A DNA stretch of 64,000 nucleotides from Typha latifolia (lineage: Eukaryota > Streptophyta > Magnoliopsida > Poales > Typhaceae): assembly GCA_019914945.1 (NCBI GenBank), contig CM034109.1, positions 10,656,479-10,720,478 of the forward strand. Reading direction: 5' to 3'. The notes beneath the pieces were generated by a model. It ran no database searches, was not told the DNA's origin, and saw nothing but the letters and a program-made list of their open reading frames with translations. The translations under genes were made by a program, and so were the position numbers. This document shows, one piece after another, positions 53,101 through 64,000 of this stretch. Positions within the stretch are counted from its first letter, which is position 1. Every line of letters starts with the position of its first letter.

Positions 53101-54219
53101 GGTAACTAACAACTTAACAAGTCTACAATCTTAGCAGAGAAGCTAGTGGATCCTCTTCTTCATTTTCTTGAAAACAAAATATTCTGTCAATAGAAGTGCC
53201 AACTTGTTAATCTTGAAAAATCCATCCCTAGTGAAACAACTAGATGAAGACCGTGTAGAAAACTAAATTTCCAAAAATTCTACATTACCTCCACCATTAG
53301 TGTTGAATGTATCAAGATGGGAGTGACTCCATGACCCATAAAAATATGGCCGCTCCAATTGATTTTTTGCCGCCTATCACAAAAAAAAAAAAACTGACGT
53401 CATAGTACAAGGATATTAAAATTGTGATGACAGTTCCACAGAAATAGATAAAGATAAGAAGTTAAACGGTTAATAACTTAATATATTTGTTCACAGTTTG
53501 CCATATTAAAGCTCACAAACAAAATGTGCTAATAATCGCTACACTTTACAGTTATAGTCATAAACAATTCTTATGCCTTTTTCCAATTCTTCCAATTCCA
53601 ATAAGTTCAAGCTTCAAACTATCAGGGGGTTCGAAACTATTAATAGACAAGTCACTCCAAGGACAGATGAGTCCAGAGTATTTTACTGAGCATGAAATAA
53701 GAGACCACTAAGCTATCATTATTCCATGTCAACTACCCCATTGTTCTTTCCAACCAGGTAATCCTTAATTTAGTTATAGATCACCTTTCTGAGCATGAAA
53801 GGTGATGGGGACGAGCTTTAACCATCAAACTAAGAGATTTCCAGATTAAAACCTCCCTGAGTTGCCATAAACCTAATACCTAATCAAATGGTCTAAAGGG
53901 TAGCATCCACCACATTTACATATGTATTAGAAAGCAATCAAACAACAGGAGTGTGATAGATATCGCAAAGGTCCTTCGGATTAAAGCAGCAAAAAGGGCC
54001 AAAATTGAGAAACTAAACTATACTCCCGATATAACCCTAACAATTACTTGATCAATCAACAAAACTAAAACTTCTCCTCGATACCAAGATTTTAAAATCA
54101 AATTCAAAATTCCTGATCAACTCAATACTGAATTCATCTCTGAAAAAGAACCCAAAAAAAATAAACAGAAAAAGATTTGGGAAGAGTTGTACGTTCGCGA
54201 GGATTCTCCTCCAAGCCAT
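49532..54219 (-). CDS. FTSH4: ATP-dependent zinc metalloprotease FTSH4, mitochondrial i-AAA protease
   Basis: Membrane-bound AAA+ protease facing the intermembrane space; it degrades damaged inner-membrane proteins such as surplus TIM17. Seven exons: 54193-54219, 53289-53373, 52672-52932, 51845-52078, 51608-51732, 50483-50959, 49532-50290, giving 655 residues to the first stop. The start MAWRRILAN is chosen by family resemblance; an in-frame ATG at 54240 is an alternative. The N-domain includes [19 protein letters not shown]. One membrane span is [16 protein letters not shown] in exon 4. Walker A GPPGTGKT is at 261-268, Walker B IIFIDEID at 316-323, the SRH is near RPGRFDRHI, and the zinc motif HEGGH is at 480-484. 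GTASAPVHM is also FTSH4-like. C245 replaces the usual Arg just after the exon 5/6 junction. The C-terminus stops earlier than in relatives; see the tail entry. Confidence 0.94.
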
Positions 54220-54599
54220 CACCGCTCCAGAAATATTCACCTCTCTAAGAAATCAAAGCATGCCCATCGTATCCCACAGGATTTCTATCAATAAATAATA
54301 ATAATAACATTTCCTCGTTTTATTTATCTGGTGGTCGTGGAGTCCGGGCAAGAAAGAGTTTGGTATCAAACAGGGTTGAAGAAATCTGATACTGACACGC
54401 CTTCTAGCAACCCATTTTCACATATCAAATCTAATTAGAAATAAAATAAAAAATTTATAACGAAAGTTTAAGAAATTTTTAATAATTTAGGGAGAGGACT
54501 CATAAAAAAAATATTTTGATAGATGCCCTAAACCCTTTAATTAAAATTAGAATAAAAAATATATATATAATTATAATTAAATATAAAAAATAATCTTCA

Positions 54600-55193
54600 T
54601 CCCCACTTCACCCATTCTCCCTATCCCCATCCACTACTACCACTCCCTCACCAACTCCCCCCTCCCCCTTTGCCCCTCGCCAGTCTTTACCATCGCCAAC
54701 CGCCCCTTTACCAACATTGCAATCCTTTACACCAACATATAGGCAAGGATCCATCCACTACCACCACTCCCCCACTCCCCCCTTCACCTTCGTCGCCAGC
54801 CTCCACTACCACCACTTACCATCGCCAGCCGCCCCTTTACCAACATCGCATGACAATCCTTTACCAACATATAGGCAAGTATCCATCCACTACCACCACT
54901 CCCCCCTTCACCAATTACCGTCGCTAGCCTCCACTACCACCACTCCCCTCCCCCTTACCATCGCGAGCCGCCCCTTTACCAACATTGCCTGGCAATCCTT
55001 TACCAACATATAGGCAAGGATCTATCCACTACCACCACTCCCCCTTCACCTTCGTCGTCACCAATTGCCACTTTACCGTCGCCAGCCTCTACTACCACCA
55101 CTCCCCCTTCACCTTCGCTAGCCGCCCCGCCCCAGCCGCCCCCCTTTTACAATCGCCAACCGCCCCCCCTTTACAATCGCCAGCCGCCCCTTT
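54600..55193. repeat. C-rich minisatellite with a period of about 134-139 bp
   Basis: CAATCCTTTACCAACATA-type segments begin at 54720, 54854 and 54993, and CCACTACCACCACT recurs at about 54755, 54887, 54931, 55026 and 55090. The plus strand is almost free of G in long stretches. Units are imperfect and carry internal CCACTACCAC sub-repeats, consistent with unequal exchange. Confidence 0.8.
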
Positions 55194-55358
55194 ACCAACG
55201 TGGCAACCTTTACGAAGATCAAAAGTAGTATCAAAGGTAGTTGGTCCGTTACCATTTCATTTTGTCCCAGAGGTATCTATACTCTTTTACCAACATGGCA
55301 ACCTTTACGAACATCAAAGGTAGTTGGTCCGTCATTTTATCCTAGAGGTATCTATACT
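55194..55358. repeat. Imperfect tandem duplication of about 95 bp
   Basis: The block starting TTACCAACGTGGCAACCTTT near 55194 recurs near 55290 as TTACCAACATGGCAACCTTT. Both contain AAAGGTAGTTGGTCCGT and AGAGGTATCTATACT. The second copy is shorter by internal deletions. Confidence 0.8.
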
Positions 55359-55382
55359 TTAGGGGTGTTATAGTAATTAATC

Positions 55383-55467
55383 CAAAATATAAATAACTCT
55401 AAATAAAATCCAACAAAACAACAAATAAAAATTCATTTAGTTTCAAATGAAAATTAAAAGGCTAGGA
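55383..55467. repeat. AT-rich dispersed direct repeat, copy 1
   Basis: About 85 bp (AAATAAAATCCAACAAAACA..., then ATTCATTTAG, then CAAATGAAAATTAAAA) that recurs at about 56076-56160 in the same orientation with few differences. Confidence 0.8.
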
Positions 55468-55873
55468 AATGAAAATTAAAAGGCAGGAAAATAATGAGTA
55501 TTAGTATTACAGGTAAATCAAAGCAATGTTAGCTAGTAGCCTTGTCTAGTTTTTAATCCAGACCTAACTGATATATATTATTACAATTAAATTTAACTTA
55601 TTATAAAAAATAATTATCTTCCTCCCCATCACCGTTATAAACCGATATATATTATTATAAAATTTAACTTATTATAAAAAATAATTATCTTGGGGTGAAG
55701 ATTTTAGCAGATTAACCCAAAATATAATTAACTTTAAATATTATAAGAAAACAATACTTTGAGTATCAATTCACAAAACAATAAATAAAAATTATAAGAA
55801 AACAATACTTTGAGTATCAATTCTTTTATATGTTTATACTTGGTAAACGATATATATGTGGTACTTAAGTGCG

Positions 55874-55947
55874 GATATATATTATTTGGGACCTAAGTGC
55901 CGATATATATTATTCGGGACCTAAATGCCGATATATATTATTATAAT
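55874..55947. repeat. 28-bp tandem repeat, about 2.6 units
   Basis: Units beginning GATATATATTAT start at 55874, 55902 and 55930. The first two share GGGACCTAA(G/A)TGCC, and the third is truncated. Confidence 0.85.
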
Positions 55948-56075
55948 TAATAAACCGAGTAGTTTGATGGAGGAGAGAGATTATTTGAGTAATTTACTAT
56001 TTGATCGTTAACTAGTTATTCATTAGTCATTCGTCACCCAAACAAATTTAGGAGTATAGTAATGTTAGAGTAATT

Positions 56076-56160
56076 AACCCAAAATATAACTAACTCTAAA
56101 TAAAATCCAACAAAACAACAAATAAAAATTCATTTAGATTCAAATGAAAATTAAAAAGCT
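56076..56160. repeat. AT-rich dispersed direct repeat, copy 2
   Basis: Second copy of the element at 55383-55467, about 690 bp away in the same orientation. The pair brackets the 28-bp tandem units, so the whole segment may have been duplicated or captured. Confidence 0.8.
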
Positions 56161-56250
56161 AAGAAAACAATACATAACTTTGAGTATTACTTTCTATGTT
56201 TATACTTGGTAAAGCAATGTTAGCTATTAGCCTTCCTTGTCAAGAACAGC

Positions 56251-56362
56251 ATCATCTGCATTTGGATTCAACATTCTCTGTTCTTGGGCATGAAACAATG
56301 CGAGCTCATCATCTGCATTTGGATTCAGCATTCTGTTCTTGGGCATGATACAATGCGAGCTC
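56251..56362 (-). repeat. Tandem duplication of the 3' end of the LOB-domain gene
   Basis: Copy 56308-56362 (55 bp, inside the reading frame) and copy 56251-56307 (57 bp, just after the stop) differ by a 2-base indel and about three substitutions. In gene orientation both start GAGCTCGCATTG and contain CATGCCCAAGAACAG. Confidence 0.92.
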
Positions 56363-56707
56363 TCGTTTGAGATCAGAAAGCTCATGGTAGAGATCTCTTA
56401 ACTGGAGTTCGAGCTTGCAGATAATGGCGTAGCAACCGCCGACAGGATCACGAGCACGTATGTTCGATTCCATCGTAATAGAGTTCATTGCAGCGTCTCG
56501 ATCCTCAGGTCTAACGCCGCGGATGATCCTAAGGATATTGCTCACGCCGAAGTGACGGTAGGCGTTGACGAAGCGATCCGGCTGGTCAGCAGGGAAGTAA
56601 CGGGCCAAGGGACAGTCGGCTTTGCACTTCCGGCGCTGGTGCTTGCAGGCGGCGCAGGCGTGAGCCCAGGTAGGGGATGACTGTCCCGAGGAAGAGGGAG
56701 TGGTCAT
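56309..56707 (-). CDS. LOB-domain (LBD/ASL) transcription factor, short, with altered C-terminus
   Basis: Plant-specific DNA-binding protein of 132 residues, single exon. The zinc-finger-like C block is C18-x2-C21-x6-C28-x3-C32 (ACAACKHQRRKCKADCPLARYFP), as in all LBD proteins. The GAS block includes FVNAYRHFGVSNILRIIRGV with a DPVGGCYAII segment, and a class I leucine-zipper-like region follows (LELQLRDLYHELSDLKREL). I chose the ATG at 56707; an in-frame open stretch extends upstream to 56758 but lacks LBD resemblance. The end is odd: the last 17 residues (ELALYHAQEQNAESKCR) come from the first of two tandem copies, shifted by a 2-base deletion. The second copy, read in its own frame, continues for further residues to a TAA near 56227. 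Closest in layout to LBD22/LBD24-type proteins; function unknown. Confidence 0.85.
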   Translation of the reverse strand: MTTPSSSGQSSPTWAHACAACKHQRRKCKADCPLARYFPADQPDRFVNAYRHFGVSNILRIIRGVRPEDRDAAMNSITMESNIRARDPVGGCYAIICKLELQLRDLYHELSDLKRELALYHAQEQNAESKCR

Positions 56708-58190
56708 AGATTTTTGTAAACTTATAGAGAGAGAGAGTAAAAATATATATCTTACCATTACGAGTTTGTTGGACTAGTTAGATTTTGTTTTTTCGCTTTT
56801 TGAGTCAAACTTCAAATTCTTTTTGTGTGATCATTTTGGCATGATTTAGGCCGTCGGATGATGATCGAACGGTTGCAATAACTCGTGCTGGCATTGGCCG
56901 TTTTCATTTTCAGGTAGGAGAGGGGTATACGTCGAACATTTCCGTTAGGTGATAGTGCGCGTCATCAATTCTGATCTATGAAAGGATATACGATGTCGTA
57001 CCTGAAATTATGTTATTGTGAATAAAAGTCTTACTCACAAATAATTTACAATCAATCTATAAAAATAATAATATATCATATCATATCATATCATGTGCAT
57101 TGATTATGATAGTTATTAGCCAGAGATAAGAAATCGAGGATTGATAAGATGCCAACATTAGTAGAGTGTTTGTAAAGTTTTGTAAGCATAGCAATGCTCT
57201 TTTGTTGTCGATAAACGAAGGATGATAATTATTTCTAGAAAAGTTATTTGCCAATATCTGTAGTTTATTTATTTAAATCAAAGATAAACTATCACATAAT
57301 GTATAATAATCGCCTGGAGAATTGGTCATCACAGTTGATACAAGGTAAAAATTCATCAAAGACACCTTGCATTTTGCCTCTATTTTCATGTCAGCTGCTC
57401 TAAATACCTCCAAAACTCTCTAAATTAACTTTAACCTAACAACAATTTACAAGATAAAAAATCAGTTTTGCAAATAAAAAAGTAAAGTATCTAAAATAAT
57501 GATCTTAAATTTTGGTTTCCTTTTTAATTTTTTACTCAACTTTAAAAAACATACTCAAGGATATTAAGATCATTAAATATCTATAACAAATTTAATTCAA
57601 GAGAATAGTTTTGAGATATTAAATGCAAAATACAGACATTGAATAATAAATATCTCATATGACCAGATATAAATGATAATAAGGGCAAAATATAGTGTGT
57701 TTTTCCATAGATTTCCCAAAAATGAAACCTTTGCAAAGATAATAAGGGCACCAACATAAGAGAATTCCAAAGGCTAAAGAAAGATGTCAAAGTAAACATC
57801 CATTGTAAAGATATAGTACCACGTCTGATTACAGGAAACTGAAGCAAAGAGAAGGCATCTAGCCATCTGAACTCTACGCAAATCAATTCAACAAAACAAC
57901 CTATACCTTCCATGCAATTCATTCCAGATTGAAAGAAAAAACAATTGGACGGCAAGCAAAATAAACAAAAGTACTGCATGCTACCTCCGATTAGATAAAT
58001 TGAACGGAACAAGCATGTTAACAATTTGATACAATAGGAGAAAAAAAGGAATAAAAGAAAACAATCAACAAATCTTGAGTGATTGGCACAGATTAGGAGC
58101 AAACTAGAAAACAGAAAACTTCAAGATAAGGAGGAAGAGGATAGGCCACCTACAGAAGTATACATGTTAGAACAAGCATGTTAGCCATCT
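56708..58190. other. Intergenic between the LOB gene (5' side) and the SurE-like gene (3' side)
   Basis: AT-rich, about 1.5 kb: LOB promoter on the left and 3' sequence of the SurE-like gene on the right. A 173-codon open frame at 57581-58102 (minus) has no family resemblance and lies where the 3' untranslated region is expected. No other feature seen. Confidence 0.5.
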
Positions 58191-60982
58191 TCAAGGAGCT
58201 TCTTCCCCTCCTGTTAGGGCTGAGCAGAGCCAATCTGAAACTGAGGCTTGGATCTCAGATTCCACATGCAAACACAGAGGAGTGACAGCTATCTGTAAAT
58301 TTTCAGAAAGGGAAAGAACAAGTTAGTTGCATAAAAATATCTATCTACATCTAGATCATCTAGAGAGAGAGAGAGAGAGAGAGCTCACAAAGCCATTTTC
58401 AAGAGCTCTAAAGTCAAGATCCTCATCTACATCTTCCTGCTCCTTTTCAAGAAACTGTAATTCAGTAATTCAGGAAGAAGCATTACACACACTTTTAGTA
58501 AGTTAAAAACTTCAGTATATCTTGATATATATATTCCCAAAAGGAGGCTAACAAAGAGAAGATGAGTACTACCATTTTCTTTCAAAGTAAGCTTAAATAG
58601 GAAGATAGTCTACTAAGTTGCCAACATAAATGTATTCAGAAGATAGCCAGTTCAACTTAATGTAATCATGGGCAAAACAAAACCTGGAGGTAAGTAACAA
58701 TCTCATCATGAAAATACTCCTGACAGTCAAAGTTGTTAATATAGTAATTCCACGCGGTATGCATATGTACAAATTCTAGAATGCACTGTAGTACCTCTAG
58801 ACGGAAGAACTTTTTCACTATTTCTCGAGTCTCTGGTTTTCCAGCTGCTGCGACTGATTCTATCTCCACATTCTTCCTTTGAGCATTTATACGTCGTGCT
58901 GCTCCCTGAAGAAAATTGAAACCTTGGTACTTATGTTAGGTCAACAATGAAAAACCTCACATATGACAAAAGGGCATGCAGCCCGTAGAATACAATTAGG
59001 TACTAACTGCTGCAGAGGCATCCCGTCCTAGCTGTGCAAGCTGAACACCTAGACTTTGATGCATAGACATGAACTGCCCAGCAGAAGGATGCCTGTTTGC
59101 TGAGACTGCTTGCCAGCTAGGAGAAAATCTGAAGAGACTCTGCCTGGTCAACTTGAAGCCCTGCCAAAATGGATAATAAGAATAAGAGATTGGAAGAACC
59201 TAAACATCTACATATAATATGTAGCGTGAAAATAAAAAAAACTCACAAGAGTCCCTAAAGGATATCACAATGTATCACAGTGTTCTTAAATTAATTGACT
59301 AAGATTCTGTAAGATGTTTGACTTGGTTGTTAAATGCATGAGTGCACTGAAGCTATCAAAGCAATTCCACTATGCTGTCTGCAAGTCGAGTTCATGGGAG
59401 CAGGCCCAGGATGTCAGCAACACAGCATAGTGCCTTAACTCTACCCCAATTCAATGATTTTCTTGATCAACAACATGGTTCTTCTATCTCCATCAAAGCA
59501 GATGTTTAAAGGACAAAACAATTTAAAAAAAAAAATTGAAAGTAACTAACGAACAATATCAAAGCATGTGCTCCTACAAACTGAACCATAGGCTAAAGTT
59601 AAATGCCTCGAGATTCATTGCATACCTTGTTTGTGGAAGGAGAGCTCGGAATTCCTATGTTCAGCAAGCAACGTTTTGGGAATACTGCATTTTCAATATC
59701 CCTGATAGCTGCGTGTATCAATGGTATACAAACTTCAACAGCATGAATCAAATCACTTTCTTTACCTTCATCCTTCTTCCTAGTAAAATTTACCAAATCC
59801 ACTGAGCATAGGTAAGAGAACTTAAACAAGGTTAAAAAAAGTTTACACCATTTACCAATCCAAAGAGATTGCTAATGATGGTATCCCAGACATTAAAGCC
59901 TCCCTAGCACCAGCAACAGAACTGGAGTAGAAGCTGCATTTCATTGCAGATGCGAGATATATTACTTCTAAAAGATAATTTTAAGAACCCCAACAAGATA
60001 TAATGCTGTCTGATAAATGTATCATGTGATGGCATGAATGGAAGAAGACAACTTGCGCCAGATATTAGTATCTCAGAGAGCAATAGTACATACTTCTGAT
60101 GACCACAGACTGATCCCTTGTTAATTCCACTTATGACCTGAAATCAGATTAAGAAATTAGAGAATTACAGAAAGTAAAAAGTAAATTCACTATAAAATCC
60201 AAAGTAAATTTGAGCGAAGAACATACCAAAGCTGGCTTAGTCCAAGAAAACAGTGCTCCAGATAATGCCAAAGAAACGCAATCAGCAGTAGTACCTTCAC
60301 GAGAATATGTCTAATAAACATCAAATTAAAGCTAGCTACAACGACAAATTTCATTCTAAATAGCAAGCTCAAATTATATATTACTAGGAAATGTATGAGA
60401 TAAATAAGCGCTTATATAAAAGATACTGAAATAGATTTTACCAGAAATCTGGAAAGCTTTAGCGCCATTGATTTCTACAGAGGTCGCAACCACTGTCTCG
60501 AGGGTAACCGAGTGAGAAGATAAAGACTTGTCCCTTTAATTGTTCATAAAAAAATGATTTGAGATATAAACCAAAACAAGCAGAGAAAAAGGAAATCCAA
60601 TGACCCAGAGAAAATGTCGCATAAAAAGGTTAAATTTAGACTTAAGAACTCACGATTCGGGAGCGCAGACGTAGACATTGCACTGCCCACCTCGAACGAG
60701 AGCATCGACAAGATGAACGAGCCCAGGAGAGTCGATCCCCTCGGCGTTCGTGACCAGAACCACCGGCTTCTTCTCCGATCCATCGGCGGCGGAGGAATCC
60801 GACACCTCGGCCTCGGCGGAGCAAGAGGGGATTTGAGTCGCAACTTCCACTTGCTTTGGATCCCCGGGGTCTTCCACGTCGCCGATTCCGCCGCCTCTTC
60901 TCCCCATGAGAACATTTTGTAGATTGGCGACGAGAGATGGGGGCAAATGGTTGGTCTTGATCGACTCCGAGCCCGTCGTCAT
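58191..60982 (-). CDS. SurE-like survival protein (5'/3'-nucleotidase family) with altered metal site
   Basis: SurE proteins are metal-dependent phosphatases acting on nucleoside monophosphates. Ten exons: 60654-60982, 60442-60533, 60227-60294, 60094-60137, 59856-59933, 59626-59779, 59008-59160, 58795-58905, 58389-58454, 58191-58292, 398 residues, close to plant relatives. A 70-residue acidic/Ser-rich N-terminal extension precedes the SurE domain (VVLVTNAEGIDSPGLVHLVD, then SGTTADCVSLALSGALF and VISGINKGSVCGH). The canonical metal-binding Asp-Asp is replaced here by A80-E81, while the downstream Ser/His region (SLSSHSVT) and the Asn of SGINKG are kept. The region from GFKLTRQSL to QSLGVQLAQLGRDASAAGAAR is typical of the plant branch resembling At1g72880. 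Start at the first ATG. Catalytic activity is doubtful; a binding role is possible. Confidence 0.9.
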
Positions 60983-63069
60983 CAGAGCTCTTCTAAGAAC
61001 CAACTCCAAGGACAAAATCTAGAGAGAGAAAGCTAAGGAATATAGAGAGCGAGAGTTAAGAGGTTTTCCCGAGTCAGAAGGAAGGAGAGAGAGAGAGAGA
61101 GGGGAAACAGCAAGGTATAAAGGGCGAGGCTTTTCGTGCCCTTTTTTTTTCTTTCTTTAATTCCATATCCATATTGTTTTAATTCTTACACAAAGTTGGA
61201 TATTCATATTAAATGAATTATTAAATATAAAACCATATTTGTGACTATAAAATTTGAACGAGTTTTCAACAGAGATTAAAAATATAGTGGAACTGGAAGT
61301 CTAGATTCACACTAACTTCCGTAGCCACGGTCATGAACAAGAGATTGATCACGATGTCTCCGAGAACTGCCACGACCATGTGAATCCTTTCAGTGCTCAC
61401 GTGGAAGTACCGTGTAGATATGAATCCTCAAAGCGAGGATACTGATAGCTAGAAGACTTTTAAATGGGCCAGCCAAGCCTTGATAGAAAGCTACGTAATT
61501 ATCAATATGCTATTTGCTTTTAGGGTAAATTGGAACTTTGGCAACTATCATTGAGTCATGTGTGTGAGATTTATTACCATTATCGAGTGATAATCCATAC
61601 AAGATTAAAGATTTTGATGAAGAGATGATGGATAAAAACATCGAAACATCAACTCAACAACTTGTACTGCATGTGAGGAGGACATGTGAGCTGCTCCATA
61701 AGATGATGAGACATGGCGCGGTTTTTGGCTTCCAGGGCGACTCCTTTTGTTGGGTATTACTAGTAGGGCCATCTCGCTATTGGGGTAGTTAAAAGTCACT
61801 TCCTGAAACTAAAGTTAGATAAGCCCAAGTCGAGTCAAGACCGTTGAATTATATATGTGTATGATACCTGATGACAACGTACTGACTCGTAATGTATATC
61901 AAGTACCAATAGACGCTTCATTTCATGTGATCTGATCTCCTGCGCATATCAAGACGGATGGATAACAAAATAATCAAAAAGCCCAAGTATGACATCCTTC
62001 ACCTCATCGAATAAAGAAAAAGAAACAGAGAAGGGATTCAAAGACAAATGAAATTGGTCAAATATTAAGATGTGAACTATGCAGCTGTGTATGCACTATA
62101 TATTACTCGTAGAAGCTCATCCAAAGACGGTTGATAAGTTTTTTAACTCCCGGAAAGAAAAAAAATATTGGAGCTCCAAGGAAAGCGCATTTCTCTCGTC
62201 TTCAAGAGCCTGGCATGTCACCATCTCTGTCATCTGAAACATCTCCCTTAATGAAAACCATCTCAACAAACAACTAATGGATGCTAGTGCTTGCCATTTT
62301 ATACCTGTCAAAGGTACTGCCGGGTAAACAAACTCAACATCAATTATCTGGAAAAACTATCTACACAAGATATAGCTTTTGTATACAGGCAAGAAGAAAA
62401 CTAATAAGACTACAGACATACTTGAATCATCCAGGATGAGTACATACGGTCACATCTTCCAATCTGAGCACAGTACATACTGACATACTGTAACACCGAG
62501 GATTCCAAGTTACTGCAGACCCTACAATCACAACTATATCAATGTGAGAAAGAAAGAAACTATGCTTGTACATTTTTAAAAGAAAATAAAATGGGCTATA
62601 TTTTCTTCTGTCCAATGAATCTCACATTCTTGAGTATGTAAGTATCAGATGTAAAACCAGTGCATCTGAAATGTAGTCTTCAGATTAGCACCTTTATGAA
62701 TTTTTCATTTTAAATGGTAAATGTTATATAATGTGGAATATAATAGTATGATCATCAGATGATGAAGCAGAAAATCCCTATCAAAATAATCAAAAGCCAT
62801 CGACTGTTCCTCTTGCATATTGAAGTTGTGCATTGCCAATTAAATGTACCTGATGGATTTTAAGATAGATGCTTACCACAGCATAACAGGATAACTGTCT
62901 ATATCAAGACAGCTGAGTGCTCAACATTAAAACACCAAATACGGGCTCCATCCACTGCCAGTAATATGGCCATCTACTTGAACAAAAAATAACTTGACAA
63001 CCACACATGAAGAACAGGCGCAGTGTAAAGAGAAATCCAAACATGTAGCAAATGACCATTATTTTGCTT
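60983..63069. other. Intergenic between the SurE-like gene and the CCCH gene
   Basis: About 2.1 kb. Near 61084-61105 a GA repeat lies in the SurE-like leader or promoter. The right half is presumably 3' untranslated sequence of the CCCH gene. Small open frames (61605-61799, 62117-62311, 62427-62615) match nothing. Confidence 0.5.
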
Positions 63070-63890
63070 CTAGCTGCTAGCACCGAATAGGAACTCCTCC
63101 AAAATCTTTGATGCCTCCAAAACTTCACTTTGGAGGTTATTTGAACTAGAGGTTGAAACAAACTCACTAACAAAAATGTTATTCTGTCTTTTAGAAGCTT
63201 TGCTCAAAGTCATGTTAGGCTCATGCTCTGTTAGAAGAGATCTCTGACTGGATTTTTCATCATTTTTGTGCCCTTCCACTGGAAATCTTCCTTGGTTTGT
63301 TTGAGTGCTTACTTCAACACTACCATTTGTCTCCACAAGCACGTTATCCTGATGCTTATTGCTGGAACATGATTGTTTTCTTCCAAATGAAAGAAAGCGC
63401 ACTCCCCTGGGTATCACCATGGGTGCTTCTGTAGACTTCACCATGCTGCTCTCCAAGTGCTTATGACTGGGGGTGGCTGAAGCTGTAGTTCTAGATACAT
63501 CACTGGGAGGTGTGGAGGTGTTCTGAAGGTCCATTTGCTTTCTCAAATGTAGCTGTTCTGATAACGGAGTATCCAGTTTCTTGACATCTAATATCACAGA
63601 TGAAGCTTCGGTTGCATGAATCTGAGAATCAATTAAATTATCCAAGTCAAATGAAAAAGGTATAACAACTCATCTTCTGAAACAAGAAGCTGAAGTAAGG
63701 AAATGAGAAAAATAGTACATGATATTGGGTAAAAGAGACAACATACATCATGTGAGAACTTGCATTTATCTCCTCTGATACACATGCCTTTTGACAAGAT
63801 ATTGTGGCAGGGATACTTAGAAAGCTGATGATCAAAAGGGCAGTCATCTCCTTTCAAGCAAGACCCACATGCAAAATGTTTGCATGCCTG
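63070..63890 (-). CDS. CCCH-type zinc-finger protein, C-terminal part (C3H65/EMB1789-like)
   Basis: Two last exons of a gene that continues beyond the right edge: about 63747-63890 and 63070-63621. The first holds two CCCH fingers in tandem: CKHFACGSCLKGDDCPFDH (C-x7-C-x5-C-x3-H pattern) and CHNILSKGMCIRGDKCKFSH. Such fingers bind RNA. The donor GAT|GTATGT and acceptor TTCTCAG give continuous phase. The final exon is a Ser/Thr/Lys-rich low-complexity region ending EVLEASKILEEFLFGASS, 184 codons with the stop. The acceptor of the finger exon could be 63891 or three bases further (CAGCAG). Resemblance to plant C3H65/EMB1789 rests on the KGDDCPFDHQLSKYPC segment; C3H7 is the alternative. Confidence 0.8.
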
Positions 63891-64000
63891 CTGCAACAAA
63901 GAACAAAGTTCAGAAACATATGATACGTGACAGATCCTTCCAAATCAAAAGAATAACAAAAATAGGCAGCAGAAATCAGAGACTAGGCTGAAGACACATT

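Larger units (their letters stand above)
54220..56308. other. Repeat-rich intergenic region between FTSH4 and the LOB-domain gene
   Basis: About 2.1 kb built largely of local duplications: a C-rich minisatellite, an approximately 95-bp duplication, AT-rich 28-bp units, a dispersed 85-bp pair, and smaller pairs at 55570-55620 with 55644-55691 and at 55741-55772 with 55792-55822. Long open frames at 54670-55323 are products of the repeat. No gene seen. Confidence 0.7.

Noticed and set aside
54670..55323. Three overlapping frames of 85-112 codons rich in His, Thr, Ser and Pro
   Set aside because: They are translations of the C-rich minisatellite; repeats whose period or unit lacks stops give open frames by composition.
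57581..58102. 173-codon hydrophobic frame on the minus strand
   Set aside because: Lies just downstream of the SurE-like stop in AT-rich sequence; Phe/Leu/Cys richness reflects A-rich plus-strand composition, and no domain is recognisable.

Overview
This window is plant nuclear DNA. The genes are split by many short AT-rich introns with GT...AG borders, the intergenic DNA is full of microsatellites and small foldback repeats, and every recognisable protein belongs to a flowering-plant family. GC-rich first exons (for example GLDP and the NHL gene), the GLDP N-terminus and a Bowman-Birk relic fit a monocot, probably not a grass. That assignment is inference from the sequence alone. I see no bacterial, viral or plasmid features.

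Layout, left to right: a CBL10-like calcium sensor (minus, 3' part off the left edge); a decayed Bowman-Birk inhibitor (plus); mitochondrial glycine decarboxylase P-protein, 15 exons (minus); a three-CRM-domain splicing factor of the CFM3 type (plus); mitochondrial CPN60-like 2 (minus); mitochondrial processing peptidase beta subunit (minus); an RHD3/SEY1-type ER-fusion GTPase with 22 coding exons (minus); SWC4/DMAP1 (plus); an intronless NDR1/HIN1-like LEA_2 membrane protein (plus); glyoxylate/succinic semialdehyde reductase GLYR2 (plus); mitochondrial i-AAA protease FTSH4 (minus); a repeat-rich block; a short LOB-domain protein (minus); a SurE-like protein (minus); and the 3' end of a CCCH zinc-finger gene (minus, continues off the right edge). 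Exon borders were chosen by hand from splice signals plus reading-frame and family continuity. For every complete multi-exon gene the summed exon lengths are divisible by three.

The genes do not form an operon or pathway cluster. Several act in organelles: GLDP and GLYR2 both belong to photorespiratory glycine/glyoxylate metabolism, while MPP-beta, CPN60-like 2 and FTSH4 cover mitochondrial import processing, folding and quality control. I treat this as chance neighbourhood.

No wholly new system is evident. The most interesting points are fine-scale: four GC-AG introns in two adjacent genes; a 48-nt in-frame GT...AG segment in FTSH4 that carries the stop codon and would restore a conserved tail if removed; a tandem duplication plus 2-nt frameshift at the end of the LOB gene; a SurE-like protein whose catalytic Asp-Asp is Ala-Glu; a duplicated 3' splice site in CFM3; a multiply broken Bowman-Birk gene; and a 2-kb block of nested local duplications.
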